64,000 nt of DNA from a virus, in IMG/VR virus record IMGVR_UViG_3300032092_000015, positions 31,303 through 95,302 of that record. One strand, written 5' to 3'. A program made the position numbers and the translations under genes. Below, piece by piece: positions 52,517 to 62,091 of this stretch (the first letter of the stretch is position 1; each line of letters begins with the position of its first letter). The notes under the pieces are model-generated. The model did not search any database. It was not told where the DNA came from and was given only the letters and a program-made list of their open reading frames with translations.

Positions 52517-53829
52517 TATCTTCCTTTAAAATCGTTATATACATTACCAATACTAATTAAAGCATCTCTATTTGCCTTATCAAGAACATCAACTATTGGA
52601 GTTCCATCTAAAAAGTGTACATTTTTTCCAACCACACTTTCAACACCAGCACTTATGCCTTTTACGTCAGTTGCAGCATCAATACCTCTCATGATTTTGC
52701 CATAAACATTTTCTAGAGTAGGTAATCTGCGCATAATTAATCTTGTTGCTTCAATCTGTGCTTCTTCTGCTTTCATTCTAGCCATTCTTGCTAAATCATC
52801 TTTAGACCTATCACCATAATCTTTAAGCTGCTTTACTGCTTTATTCTTAAGATTTTTCATCTTACCACCAACTTGCTGCTTAAATGAAAGCTTTTTAGTT
52901 TGTCCTGGATCGGTTGCTCCAGAGTTAGCAGCTTCTAGTTTTGCAATTTTACCAGCAGTTTCTTCGTCTAATCCAGCATTTGGATCTAATGTTGATGGAT
53001 CTACTTGAGCTTTTGTATTTTCCATGTCAGTTACAGGAGCTATAGTATCAGGTTTTTCAGAAACTAAATTAATTCCAGTCTCATTATTCATGCCAGCAAT
53101 AACTAATCCATTTAATGCTCTTGCATCTACTCTGTAAACGCGATCATAATTTATAATAATCTCATTTGCTGCCATTTCTGGGGCCGAAGCACTTAAATCA
53201 GCAAGAGGTTTATTACCGCTTGTCATATCAAATTCACAATATCTAAGTTCAAACATAAAGAAAGGTCTAGATCCTTCACCTGCAATTACTTCATTTGGAG
53301 AATTATCATAAATCGATCTAACATCAGCAACATAGATATACATTGTAAACTTTCTAAGATTTGGAGGTAGAATATATCTCCAATTCTTCTCGTCCCAAAT
53401 AGCCTTTCTATATAACTGCATTAAACCTGCAATATTCATATTAATTGTTTCTAAACAACCAATAGTTAATTTAGCTTCACTTCCACCAAAATATGGATTT
53501 TCAGGATTAAACTGTACTAATCTATCAACACCACCTAAACTTTGCCAATGCCAAGGCATTTCGCTATTGATTTTATATAGAGCATTTTTAAATGCCTTTA
53601 AAGAATCTAATTTATGTTGATACTTTTTAGAATCGCCATCAACTAGATGTTTTTGAATAAATCTTTCAGCTTCACCATTAAATAAGGGTGAATCAAGTTG
53701 CATGTCAAAAAGCAGAGTAAAAGACAAGTACGTTGGATCTTGATAACTATCAAATCCAACATTATTGATGTCTCCTTTTTTAAGGACTCCACCTTTTCTA
53801 AATGATTCTAAATTTAAGAAATGCGACAT
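52516..53829 (-). CDS. Baseplate/tail structural protein
   Basis: 437 residues. The N-terminal half includes PTYLSFTLLFDMQLDSPLF and, around 120-190, NMNIAGLMQLYRKAIWDEKNW and FTMYIYVADVRSIYD, a pattern I associate with uncharacterised tube-proximal baseplate proteins. The C-terminal third is helical and charged (KQQVGGKMKNLKNKAVKQLKDYG; LARMARMKAEEAQIEATRLI). The gene sits between the hub and spike genes, 19 bases after the former, so a hub or tube-initiator role is likely. No T4 name assigned. Confidence 0.6.
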   Translation of the reverse strand: MSHFLNLESFRKGGVLKKGDINNVGFDSYQDPTYLSFTLLFDMQLDSPLFNGEAERFIQKHLVDGDSKKYQHKLDSLKAFKNALYKINSEMPWHWQSLGGVDRLVQFNPENPYFGGSEAKLTIGCLETINMNIAGLMQLYRKAIWDEKNWRYILPPNLRKFTMYIYVADVRSIYDNSPNEVIAGEGSRPFFMFELRYCEFDMTSGNKPLADLSASAPEMAANEIIINYDRVYRVDARALNGLVIAGMNNETGINLVSEKPDTIAPVTDMENTKAQVDPSTLDPNAGLDEETAGKIAKLEAANSGATDPGQTKKLSFKQQVGGKMKNLKNKAVKQLKDYGDRSKDDLARMARMKAEEAQIEATRLIMRRLPTLENVYGKIMRGIDAATDVKGISAGVESVVGKNVHFLDGTPIVDVLDKANRDALISIGNVYNDFKGR

Positions 53830-53848
53830 GAATTATATATTGTTTTTA

Positions 53849-55816
53849 TTAAACCTTATCAACTACTGTAACTTGTCCAGTTTTGGTAAAAGTTTTACCT
53901 TCTGCTTTTATCCAAACTTCAAGAGTATATGTTCCAGGATCAATTGATCCTACATTTGTAAAATCAACATCCCATGTACCATTCTTCCTTACAATTATAC
54001 CATCGCCTGATGATAATAAAGTTCCATCAATTTCCCCACCAAAATCTTCAACCGATTCAATCGTTTTATTAGCGGTCCATGTGCCTTGAAATTTAGGATA
54101 CGTATTATTAGATGCAAAAGCGCTTGTAACATCCTGTGTCGTTGTCTGTACCGGAACGTCTATTTGAATATTTAACTCAACACTAGGTGCCGGAGCTGGA
54201 CTAGGTGCTGGAGCTGGGGCCGGAGCTGGACTAGGTGCTGGGGCCGGAGCTGGACTAGGTGCTGGGGCCGGAGATGGAGGAGTCTGGTTTGCCATAGACT
54301 CTTCATCAATTTCATTTAATTTAGAAGGCCATTCTCTTCTAAGAAGAGTTAATTTTTGTCTAATACCTAACCCATCATCAGAATCATACAAATACTCGAT
54401 GTTTTCAACAACATAGTAACCGGTATGAAATTCATCCATTGCTATTTTATCACCACCTTCTGATTTTTCATCTTCACCGAATTCTTCACCGACAGGTTTA
54501 AATCCTTTTTCCTTTAGCTTATTCTTTAATGATCTTTGTCTAGCAACCTCGTCAGTGTTATAAGTTACAACAAACACTGGTAATTTCATAAAAAGATAGA
54601 TGCTAGGATTTACATTATCTAGAATAACTTCTAATTTCATTTTAGAAGCTTCAGCATAGTTAATTTTATTTTGAATTGCTGCAAAATAATGGTTAATATT
54701 CATGTTTCCATGGGTTTTATCAACATCCATTCTTCCAACAAACTTCTGCTTTACTTCCTCTTTATATCTAGTTTCGTCTTTTCTTCTACCCTTTAATGGT
54801 TCTTCGATGTCTCTCATATTTTTCCCAGCTCTAGGTTCTAAGTCAAACTCAACTAAACCTTCATCACTGTCATTTTCAAAATACTGAAGTTTCATTTTAT
54901 ACCCATACTTTGCAGTTTTTGCTCCTGAATCATTAATAATTCTAAAGTTCTCAAAGAATTGAGAACTAGACATCCATTGAGGATGATTAGTAATCATTAA
55001 TGGAGCCTTGATTTCATTGCCATCGTTTTTATCTTCTGGATTCTTATTTAAATCTTCTTGTAATTTATGGAAATAACTCATTTCCAAATCATTTTTTGAA
55101 TCTAAAACTTTGTTTAAATCAACATAATTTAAATAATAATATGCATCAATTTTACCAGTAACAAAACTATCATCACTAACATATCCATGCTTTATAATAT
55201 CATTAATAAATCTTATTTTAGGCATATATGCGCAGAATCTAGACATTTCATCATCAGTTGAATCAATATTGGTTGCAAATCCTAATTGTAATTCAGTTGC
55301 AACTTGTTCTAAATGATCTAATGACGTTTTTCTTCCGTATCCCTTTGATTCTTCTGCAAATATTTTAGGAACCTTTAATCTTCCAGTAATTGTATACAAC
55401 CCGCCGGGCTGAGATTGTGCCGGTTGGCCATTATCGCCAGATGAGTCAGCATTACATCTAATAATATCAAAGTCCATTCTAATATCTTTAAAGATCTTAT
55501 CCTGTCTTGAAGCTAATCTAACACTAACAACATCACCATCTCTAGGTATTGAATCTCCTCTAAACATGTTTTGGCTGTCCATAAATGATAGAGAAATTTC
55601 AGGTAAAAATCCATTTAACTTAATAGTTAATGAATTTAATTCCATATGTTCAATATCAATTCCATTGATCCTAACAGCTGGAGTTAATGAACCATTCTCT
55701 CTTGAAATCTTCTTACCCTCCGGTTCTTCTTCTTTACCAGAATCATAAACCATTTTTTCCAACTTGATAGTCGGTTCAGTTATAACGAGTATATGTCTAT
55801 CTAAATCGCTAGCCAT
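53849..55816 (-). CDS. gp27-like baseplate hub protein with Pro/Ala linker
   Basis: 655 residues (T4 gp27 is 391). The N-terminal 500 residues contain INGIDIEHMELNSLTIKLNG and GDVVSVRLASRQDKIFKDIR plus a LysM/gpD-like pattern, as expected for the tube-like hub domains that dock gp5. A (Pro-Ala)n/Ser linker, about 525-555, follows; it is encoded by a GC-rich tandem repeat. The last 90 residues form an Ig-like beta domain (TWDVDFTNVGSIDPGTYTLEV). The upstream LysM-like gene overlaps its start by one base. Hub assignment rests on position and partial pattern, not a strong motif. Confidence 0.65.
   Translation of the reverse strand: MASDLDRHILVITEPTIKLEKMVYDSGKEEEPEGKKISRENGSLTPAVRINGIDIEHMELNSLTIKLNGFLPEISLSFMDSQNMFRGDSIPRDGDVVSVRLASRQDKIFKDIRMDFDIIRCNADSSGDNGQPAQSQPGGLYTITGRLKVPKIFAEESKGYGRKTSLDHLEQVATELQLGFATNIDSTDDEMSRFCAYMPKIRFINDIIKHGYVSDDSFVTGKIDAYYYLNYVDLNKVLDSKNDLEMSYFHKLQEDLNKNPEDKNDGNEIKAPLMITNHPQWMSSSQFFENFRIINDSGAKTAKYGYKMKLQYFENDSDEGLVEFDLEPRAGKNMRDIEEPLKGRRKDETRYKEEVKQKFVGRMDVDKTHGNMNINHYFAAIQNKINYAEASKMKLEVILDNVNPSIYLFMKLPVFVVTYNTDEVARQRSLKNKLKEKGFKPVGEEFGEDEKSEGGDKIAMDEFHTGYYVVENIEYLYDSDDGLGIRQKLTLLRREWPSKLNEIDEESMANQTPPSPAPAPSPAPAPAPSPAPAPAPAPSPAPAPSVELNIQIDVPVQTTTQDVTSAFASNNTYPKFQGTWTANKTIESVEDFGGEIDGTLLSSGDGIIVRKNGTWDVDFTNVGSIDPGTYTLEVWIKAEGKTFTKTGQVTVVDKV
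54192..54269 (-). repeat. GC-rich tandem repeat encoding a Pro/Ala linker
   Basis: An 18-base unit (plus strand GGAGCTGGACTAGGTGCT) starts at 54192, 54222 and 54246; the 24-base unit at 54222-54245 and 54246-54269 is exactly repeated. Its base composition stands out from the AT-rich surroundings. Confidence 0.9.
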
Positions 55817-56424
55817 TAAGTATTACTATCTAGTTTTTTATTAATATTGTTCATTGCTTTTAATTCAGTAGGAGATGCTTTGCCACTTGATAATTTAGCA
55901 GTAGTTCTTATTTGGCTAGTGCTCAGCGCAGTACCAACTTCAGTCTGTCCATTTTGGATAACAACATTACTCTGTCCTGGTTTTAAAACATTTGGAGGTA
56001 ATATTTCTTTTGCTCCATTTGATTTCTCAGAAGCTTTTCTTTTTAGATATTCTAATCTCTTCTGATCTTGAACTGGTAATCTTTTTGTTTCTATAAATTT
56101 ATCTCGAACGAGATTTGCTTCTTTAACATCGATTCCAGGCTTTTTCCAACCAATCAATAAAATATCTGCCGGCGGGATTATAAGAACATCACCTTCACCG
56201 ACTGAAAATGGATTTGAAATACCATTGTATTTTAAAATTTGATCAGAAAGCTCTGCTGTACCATAAACGTTCAGCGAAATTAGATCGATTCTACCTGCAT
56301 GATAATCAGTAACAACGAACACATCATTGTCAATAGTACCATTTTTAAATAGAAGATATGGTTCAGTCATGATGATTTTGTCATCCGCTGATACCTTTTT
56401 GTTTTGAAAAGTTTTAAGTTCCAT
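55816..56424 (-). CDS. LysM-like baseplate protein (gp53-type position)
   Basis: 202 residues. Residues about 42-85, GRIDLISLNVYGTAELSDQILKYNGISNPFSVGEGDVLIIP, follow the LysM pattern found in T4 gp53-like wedge and tube proteins. The C-terminal half is charged and low in complexity, with LKPGQSNVVIQNGQTEVGTALS. It overlaps both neighbours by one base, tying it to the hub genes. It may be the gp53 equivalent that clamps wedges together, or a hub adaptor. Confidence 0.6.
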   Translation of the reverse strand: MELKTFQNKKVSADDKIIMTEPYLLFKNGTIDNDVFVVTDYHAGRIDLISLNVYGTAELSDQILKYNGISNPFSVGEGDVLIIPPADILLIGWKKPGIDVKEANLVRDKFIETKRLPVQDQKRLEYLKRKASEKSNGAKEILPPNVLKPGQSNVVIQNGQTEVGTALSTSQIRTTAKLSSGKASPTELKAMNNINKKLDSNT

Positions 56425-58280
56425 TATTCGTTAGCAAATTTTCTAAATACTTTATCTACTGATGATGGTTTAAGATTATTAGTATTTGTTCCACCACCTG
56501 GTTTATCTTTATTACCATAAGCAGATACTTCATGTAGATTGTTAATATCAGCACCATCATCTGGTTGTAGATAGAACCTTCCTCTTCCAGCGTTAAACAT
56601 TCTTTCAATATCTGCTTTATCTCTTGGTCTTCCTGGTTTTAAAGTGATTTCAACTTCCATTATTTCCGGAAAATCTTGAACTCCATTACCACCATGAAAA
56701 TTAATTTTGGTATTTGTGCAAACTAAGTTACCCATAACAATCATAGGATTTAATGGATTACCAACAGTAACATGCCATTGTCCAGTAGAATCACCGGTTA
56801 ATAAGGCGTTTGCAACCTCACCACCTTGTGGAGAATTAAATAAATCCATCAACATACCACCAAGTAAGTTACTCATTACCTTAGAACCACCTAGACCATT
56901 CTTCTTAATATCATCAACGATATTAGTTGCCATACTCTGTAATTGTCCAAGTACTGAAGTTAAGAATCCTTTATAATCGCCGTTTCTTAATTTATTAATA
57001 TCACCGAATGGTTTACCAATAGATCCACTTCCTAAATAACGAACAGCTCCACCCCAGAAAGGAGCGGTTGAATATGTTAGTGCAAGAACGTTAGATAATT
57101 GGTCCATAAAAAGAACCTTTGGGTTTGCACCATATAAAGACTTCATTTGATATTGAAACTTAAGTGTAAATTCTTTATCAAAAAGAAGACCTTTATCTCC
57201 ACGTACAACCATTGATGCAATTTTATTATACGGTCCAAATACGTGGTTTGGATAAGTTCCTTTTAACGGATCGAATCCAGCTCCATGAGCTTCCATTTGA
57301 GCAACTTGTACTCCGTTTAATCCTTGGCCAGCTCCCATAAAAGCCTTACCAACTTTATTACCCATCAGCGCTTTACCCAATTTACCTCCTGAATTTTCAT
57401 TATTAGTTGAGGTAATTGTTTGAACATCCGCTTCAACATCTTTCCAATCATATTTGTAACTAAGTGCTAGAATTTCAGCTAAACTATTTCCAGTTTCTTC
57501 TGACATCCATGTAATTGCTCTTGCAACATCTGGGCTTTTTCTTGGGATTTTACTACCATCTTGACCAACTGAAAAAGGCGTGATAATATCGTCTTCAACT
57601 GGATATGCAAATCTTCTTAATGTAACCATGTACGTATTTGGTATTTTACCAAGATATTTACACATTGCAAAATCAGAATAATTATAACGATATCCTAAAG
57701 ATCCTTTGTCATCGGTTATATTGATAATATTTCTAATTGTTGGTTCAATAATTGTAGCAGCATCAATTTTATTATAAACAGGATCTGCGGTTTTATCTTG
57801 TGCAGCATTATCAACCGGACTTAATGGCGTTCCTCTATATTTAAATAGAGAATATCTGTTAAAAGATGAATATGGGGCTTTGCCATCATTAACCTTTTTT
57901 CCATTAGTAGTTGATCCAGCGGGTGCCTGCTCTGCTTTATCTAGAGTGTAGAAATACGAATCATCTACTTGATTATATAATTTACCCTCACCTGGCCCAG
58001 GTGCAACATTATTTTTTACACCACTAAATGAATTATTTTTACCAAAATTCTTTATTGGTTCAGTAGGACTAGTGATGTTGTTTGACTGTAACACTGTTTC
58101 AGGCAATTCATCGGATGATGCAATAGTTTTAGTAGCATCTTTAGTGTCAATTTTCTTATATTTCTTCTTTGGAGCGGGGCCAGAAGGCTTCGAAGCCTTT
58201 TTTGGATCTTTTCCTAAATTCCAAGCAGCATTATATGCTTTGTCTGCTCCACTAATAAAACCGTCTATAATACCAGGCAT
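56424..58280 (-). CDS. Baseplate hub/tube-cap protein
   Basis: 618 residues. The N-terminal 120 residues are Lys/Pro/Gly-rich and probably flexible (KKASKPSGPAPKKKYKK). The middle has conserved-looking globular blocks (MCKYLGKIPNTYMVTLRRFAYPVEDDIITPF) and a Gly-rich hydrophobic region (GKAFMGAGQGLNGV). The C-terminal part, WHVTVGNPLNPMIVMGNLV then FPEIMEVEITLKPGRPRDK, resembles the beta hairpins of tube-fold proteins. A gp48/gp54-like role capping the baseplate hub is inferred. It opens the hub operon, with a promoter-like motif upstream. Confidence 0.55.
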   Translation of the reverse strand: MPGIIDGFISGADKAYNAAWNLGKDPKKASKPSGPAPKKKYKKIDTKDATKTIASSDELPETVLQSNNITSPTEPIKNFGKNNSFSGVKNNVAPGPGEGKLYNQVDDSYFYTLDKAEQAPAGSTTNGKKVNDGKAPYSSFNRYSLFKYRGTPLSPVDNAAQDKTADPVYNKIDAATIIEPTIRNIINITDDKGSLGYRYNYSDFAMCKYLGKIPNTYMVTLRRFAYPVEDDIITPFSVGQDGSKIPRKSPDVARAITWMSEETGNSLAEILALSYKYDWKDVEADVQTITSTNNENSGGKLGKALMGNKVGKAFMGAGQGLNGVQVAQMEAHGAGFDPLKGTYPNHVFGPYNKIASMVVRGDKGLLFDKEFTLKFQYQMKSLYGANPKVLFMDQLSNVLALTYSTAPFWGGAVRYLGSGSIGKPFGDINKLRNGDYKGFLTSVLGQLQSMATNIVDDIKKNGLGGSKVMSNLLGGMLMDLFNSPQGGEVANALLTGDSTGQWHVTVGNPLNPMIVMGNLVCTNTKINFHGGNGVQDFPEIMEVEITLKPGRPRDKADIERMFNAGRGRFYLQPDDGADINNLHEVSAYGNKDKPGGGTNTNNLKPSSVDKVFRKFANE

Positions 58281-58319
58281 TCTTGTTAACGAATATTTTT
58301 AGGCAATATTTACCTATCT

Positions 58320-58326
58320 TATATAT
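58320..58326 (-). promoter_or_regulatory. Putative late promoter (GAATATATAAG)
   Basis: Minus-strand GAATATATAAG about 40 bases before the ATG at 58280; same 11-mer as at 15372. The 73-base gap is otherwise featureless. Confidence 0.48.
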
Positions 58327-58353
58327 TCATAGTACTTTAAATGAGCCCAGAAA

Positions 58354-59094
58354 TTAATAATCCCATAAATTAGAATAATGGCATCTAATATATCCTGGCG
58401 CGTTGATTTGGGCGCCGTTTTTGTACGATTTTCTAAACCTTATATTAAAGTCAACATCTTCACTAGTTCCTATTGTATCTTTCCATTCAATGTCAGATTT
58501 CCTTTTATGAATAAAAAGCCATGGAGCCATAACAATCATACCGGGTTTAACATGATTTATAACCCATTCTCCACCAACCTGTTTAAATTTGTAGGATTCT
58601 AAATTTTCAGTTGAATAAGTTGCAGATCCTTCTGGCCATCTATGATCCGCACTATCAAACCATGTTGTATTTGAATAGAAATCTAATTCGCTGTTTTGAT
58701 TATATATGTTAACTAATAGATCTAAATAATTTGGTAGTATAAGGTCATCTGAGTCCATGTATGTGATTAAATCTCCAGTTGTGATAGTAACACCAACTTG
58801 ACGCGGAATTCCTCGATAGTATTTCTGATCACCAACCAGATCATACATATTAGGAGTTCCTGTTTTAGACACATATGCATATTTAATACGGTCTTCATGT
58901 TTATATTTTTCTAAATATAAACTATGCGCTATGTCACAATCATCACTAACTATTACTAATTCTGAGTTAGAATAGGTTTGATTCAGGAAACTATCTACTG
59001 CTCTTATGAATTTATCAATTGGATTCTTTCTTGACCCAGGATAGTCCCCTAAATATGCCTGCATAACTATAGAAATCTTAGGGTTAAGTATCAT
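58354..59094 (-). CDS. GT2-family glycosyltransferase
   Basis: 246 residues with a GT-A fold. The N-terminal ISIVMQAYLGDYPGS, SFLNQTYSNSELVIVSDDC and GDLITYMDSDDLILP match the GT2 pattern, the last holding the D-x-D metal site. GTSEDVDFNIRFRK supplies the acceptor-side E-D motif. It could glycosylate modified DNA bases, virion proteins or host surface; the substrate cannot be read from the sequence. The start overlaps the stop of the upstream gene by 4 bases (ATGA). Confidence 0.85.
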   Translation of the reverse strand: MILNPKISIVMQAYLGDYPGSRKNPIDKFIRAVDSFLNQTYSNSELVIVSDDCDIAHSLYLEKYKHEDRIKYAYVSKTGTPNMYDLVGDQKYYRGIPRQVGVTITTGDLITYMDSDDLILPNYLDLLVNIYNQNSELDFYSNTTWFDSADHRWPEGSATYSTENLESYKFKQVGGEWVINHVKPGMIVMAPWLFIHKRKSDIEWKDTIGTSEDVDFNIRFRKSYKNGAQINAPGYIRCHYSNLWDY

Positions 59095-59684
59095 CCTTTA
59101 TCTATTTTATCTAATTCAACTGAATCTGGCCGGTATAAGAGTTTATCAAAATAGTCCTTGCGATCAGGTTTTCTAACATCTAAAAACTTTTTAAGTGCTA
59201 TTATAAATTCATCTCTTGTATGATAATAATATTGTCCTTTAGAATAAAAAGATCGATTTGAAAGTTCATATAATTCTTTCAAATGTTTTTCAATAAAGAA
59301 ATCTTGTAGATTTTTAAATAATTCGTTTAATTCATACTGTGTTTTAACACAGAAAATAGAATCAACAACAAACATGTAACTTTCCCATTTTTCAGAAAAT
59401 ACACGTTCTAATTCAGAAATTGTAGAATATTCTTTTCGGCTTAGATTAATTTTAGTTTGTTTACCTTCAAAGTTACCATCAAAAGTTAGGCCAAAGAAAT
59501 ATCTTTTGAGAAAATCAATATCGTCATATAACTTATCAATTTTAAGCATATATCTAGGCATGGTGTCATCAAATTTGACATCATATATAATAGCTCTTAC
59601 AGGAAATAAAATGTTTGGGAATCTTTTGTTAGATAAAAGAGCATAAATTTTCTCGCCTTTTGTATATAGCTTATGCTTTATCAT
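59091..59684 (-). CDS. Hypothetical protein, coupled to the glycosyltransferase
   Basis: 197 residues, unrecognised. It is aromatic-rich and charged. The N-terminus KHKLYTKGEKIYALLSNKRF looks like a small beta barrel (tudor or SH3-like), followed by helical segments (YELNELFKNLQDFFIEKHLKEL). The 4-base overlap with the glycosyltransferase and 14-base overlap with the upstream gene show one operon. Its function is unknown. Confidence 0.55.
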   Translation of the reverse strand: MIKHKLYTKGEKIYALLSNKRFPNILFPVRAIIYDVKFDDTMPRYMLKIDKLYDDIDFLKRYFFGLTFDGNFEGKQTKINLSRKEYSTISELERVFSEKWESYMFVVDSIFCVKTQYELNELFKNLQDFFIEKHLKELYELSNRSFYSKGQYYYHTRDEFIIALKKFLDVRKPDRKDYFDKLLYRPDSVELDKIDKG

Positions 59685-60075
59685 GTTCTAGATATGTAAC
59701 ATTATCAAAGAATGATAATATGTTTTCATTCTCTATTTTTTTATCTGAAATAAGATTAAGATTAAATTCAAAATCTCGATAATAGAAATCAGTAACCGTC
59801 TCTTTAAGATTAGAGATGGTTACTGGTTCTAAATTTTTAAATAAGTAAAGGATTTTCTGATCAGTGTGAAAAATGAGTACAGATTCTAAGATTTTGAAAA
59901 TATGAAGTCCAATTACAGATTGTTTTGGTTCCTCTCCATACGGACACGATTTTGCTAATTTATTTGAAATTGTATGATAGTCAATTATAGTGCTATAATT
60001 AGACTCACTCATTTTCAAATAACGAACATAATCTCTCCTATGTTCAGACCAGATACAATCAATAATTAAACCCAT
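59671..60075 (-). CDS. Hypothetical protein
   Basis: 134 residues, unrecognised; mixed alpha/beta, beginning MGLIIDCIWSEHRRDYVRYLKM. One stretch, IGLHIFKILESVLIFHTDQKILYLF, is hydrophobic but not long enough for a confident membrane helix. It overlaps the downstream gene by 14 bases and follows the 107-residue gene by 2. Confidence 0.5.
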   Translation of the reverse strand: MGLIIDCIWSEHRRDYVRYLKMSESNYSTIIDYHTISNKLAKSCPYGEEPKQSVIGLHIFKILESVLIFHTDQKILYLFKNLEPVTISNLKETVTDFYYRDFEFNLNLISDKKIENENILSFFDNVTYLEHDKA

Positions 60076-60077
60076 TT

Positions 60078-60398
60078 TTATACAAGAAGAGATTGAAGTT
60101 TATTAATCTGAGTATTAAGTTCAGAAATTCTAGCTTCAATTTCAGCCTTATTTGGCTGATAATGTTCTCCCCAATCTTTGATTATTTTTATTTGATCAGA
60201 ATCATTAGTGCTTCCGAATTCTAAACCACAATCTTCTGAAATATCTAGAAGAAATTTGATTTTATTTTCGGAAGCATCATTAGATTCAAAATCATAAACA
60301 ATAGTTGAACTGTAACCTTCTCCAGCTGAGTTTGCATTATCATCCTCAACGTATTTTATTACGCCATTGTCTGCCAACTGAACTGTAATAGATTGCAT
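60078..60398 (-). CDS. Hypothetical acidic protein
   Basis: About 106 residues from the ATG at 60398; a TTG at 60404 would add two residues. Acidic beta-rich N-terminus (MQSITVQLADNGVIKYVEDD) and a short C-terminal coiled coil (EIEARISELNTQINKLQSLL) that probably mediates dimerisation. No family recognised. Confidence 0.5.
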   Translation of the reverse strand: MQSITVQLADNGVIKYVEDDNANSAGEGYSSTIVYDFESNDASENKIKFLLDISEDCGLEFGSTNDSDQIKIIKDWGEHYQPNKAEIEARISELNTQINKLQSLLV

Positions 60399-60407
60399 AG
60401 TCAATTA

Positions 60408-60782
60408 TTATTTTCTAGCTGATCTTAATTGATTAGCTTGTTTACTTAATTCTCTTGAACGTTTCTTATCTTCGCGATAAGTTTCTTTACTCTTAACTGC
60501 CGTTAAGGACCAAGACTCTTCTAATAAAGAAATTTCTTCTTCATTATAACCTAGCCCTACCCAAGTTTCTTTCATCTTATCTAAGATAGTTTGAAGTTGG
60601 TTTTCAATAGCGTCCATGTTTGCTTTTTCGTTCATTTCATGGATTCTTTTACCTTCTTCTTTGGCTTTTTTATACCACTCTTGTCTTTGTGGTGAAAAGA
60701 AACTTAGCTTTTCTTTTTCGCGTAAAACACCGTACGCTTTTAGTTGCGCTCTGCGAGCTCTTCTGTTAGGAATTTGATTCAT
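60408..60782 (-). CDS. Hypothetical basic helical protein
   Basis: 124 residues, rich in Lys, Arg and Glu. The start MNQIPNRRARRAQLKAYGVL is strongly basic and the C-terminus YREDKKRSRELSKQANQLRS is helical and basic, compatible with nucleic-acid binding or with a scaffold-like role. The start overlaps the upstream gene's end by 17 bases. Not recognised. Confidence 0.5.
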   Translation of the reverse strand: MNQIPNRRARRAQLKAYGVLREKEKLSFFSPQRQEWYKKAKEEGKRIHEMNEKANMDAIENQLQTILDKMKETWVGLGYNEEEISLLEESWSLTAVKSKETYREDKKRSRELSKQANQLRSARK

Positions 60783-61317
60783 TGTAATAGTTGTTTAAAA
60801 AAAGGGTGACTTCATCGTAAATATACGATTGTAGTTTATCTATTTGAATTTGTGAAGTGACTACCTGAGAAATTGTTTTAATCATTTCATCTCTAGACTC
60901 ATCACTATTTTCTAGCAGCATGTCAAATACTTCGCGCTTTGGAAGATTAACTCCTAGATTTAATTTTAAAGTTTCAACATTCTTAGAAGATAACTTTATG
61001 ATTAAATTTTCCAGAGGTGATTTTTCAACAGGAGCAGATACTTTCGATTGTATAATTTTTGGAGCTTCTTCCTTAACGGATTTGGCTTCATTTTTATTAG
61101 AAGGTGAAATTACTGTAGTTGACGGAAATGGTAAATTATTAATATCATCTACTTTTTCTAAAAATTCAGTTGCTACACTTTTAAATATTTGTGTTCCATC
61201 GGTAAAAATATAAAATTCAGAATCTTCTGATTCTACTTCGACAACTTTACCAAAGTGATCACCTTTCTTCCATTGAAATCTTTTGACTTCTTGTGCTGTT
61301 TCAGTATTATTTTCCAT
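60766..61317 (-). CDS. Hypothetical protein with SH3-like N-terminus
   Basis: About 183 residues from the ATG at 61317 (MENNTETAQEVKRF). The frame is open to 61380, but that start would overlap the previous gene, and the ATG at 61317 has an A-rich leader. WKKGDHFGKVVEVESEDSEFYIFTDG looks like a small beta barrel; then a Ser/Lys/Pro-rich linker and a C-terminal helical domain (LNLGVNLPKREVFDMLLEN). Function unknown. Confidence 0.5.
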   Translation of the reverse strand: MENNTETAQEVKRFQWKKGDHFGKVVEVESEDSEFYIFTDGTQIFKSVATEFLEKVDDINNLPFPSTTVISPSNKNEAKSVKEEAPKIIQSKVSAPVEKSPLENLIIKLSSKNVETLKLNLGVNLPKREVFDMLLENSDESRDEMIKTISQVVTSQIQIDKLQSYIYDEVTLFLNNYYNESNS

Positions 61318-61339
61318 AATTTCTTTCTTAAAAAGGTTT

Positions 61340-61555
61340 TTAATCTTCGATACTATAAAACTCGACATCAGTTGATTCATTGTATTTTTGCATGAATTTT
61401 TCTATAAATCTTTCAGATGCTTTTGCTTTTTCAGATCCCATCCAGCATTCAACTCTCTTGATATACATGTTATAAAAATAATGAGATCCTTCTTCTTTAA
61501 GTTTATTTTCTAATATCTTTACATCTTCTGGATAATGTCTAATGTTAAATCCCAT
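61340..61555 (-). CDS. Small hypothetical protein
   Basis: 71 residues (MGFNIRHYPEDVKILENKL ... SEKAKASERFIEKFMQKY), probably helical. It lies 13 bases after the dCMP deaminase gene and is likely part of the same transcript. Not recognised. Confidence 0.5.
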   Translation of the reverse strand: MGFNIRHYPEDVKILENKLKEEGSHYFYNMYIKRVECWMGSEKAKASERFIEKFMQKYNESTDVEFYSIED

Positions 61556-61568
61556 AATATTATATTAT

Positions 61569-62084
61569 TTATTCGTTATTCCATACTATCTCCTGGTAAA
61601 CAGGAATTCCAGCCTTATTAAGTAATTCTACACCTGAAGTATCTCTATAATCCTCACAATAATAAACTTCGGCAACTCCAGCTTGAATAATCAATTTTGC
61701 ACAATCAAAACAGGGCATGGTAGTTGTATATAGCGTCGTTCCAATTGAACTAATTGTACTTTTAGCCAATTTTGCTATCGCATTCGATTCAGCATGTAGA
61801 ACCTCTTTTTTAGTAACATATCGATGACAAGTACATGAATTATCAGTAGATAATATCCATCCAGCATCTTCTAGTAGTTCAGCTCCGGCTGGATTCTCCC
61901 AATATGTTGTTTGTTTATACTCACATTGATTTTCAAAACCATGTGGAGTTCCATTGTAACCAACACTGATGATTTGCTCATCTTTGACAATGATACATCC
62001 GACTTTTCTACGTTCGGCGTAACTTAACTTGGCGATCTGGTACGCCATCTGCATATAGATCTTATTAATCGGTATTCTTGGCAT
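61569..62084 (-). CDS. cd: Deoxycytidylate (dCMP) deaminase
   Basis: 171 residues. The zinc site is H-A-E in VLHAESNAIAKLA plus TTMPCFDCAKLI (P-C-x-x-C), the hallmark of cytidine/deoxycytidylate deaminases, and GYNGTPHGFENQC matches the substrate loop. It turns dCMP into dUMP, feeding thymidylate or modified-thymidylate synthesis. T4 carries the same gene. A terminator precedes it on the minus strand, so it starts a new unit or is read from an internal promoter. Confidence 0.93.
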   Translation of the reverse strand: MPRIPINKIYMQMAYQIAKLSYAERRKVGCIIVKDEQIISVGYNGTPHGFENQCEYKQTTYWENPAGAELLEDAGWILSTDNSCTCHRYVTKKEVLHAESNAIAKLAKSTISSIGTTLYTTTMPCFDCAKLIIQAGVAEVYYCEDYRDTSGVELLNKAGIPVYQEIVWNNE

Positions 62085-62091
62085 ATTAAAT

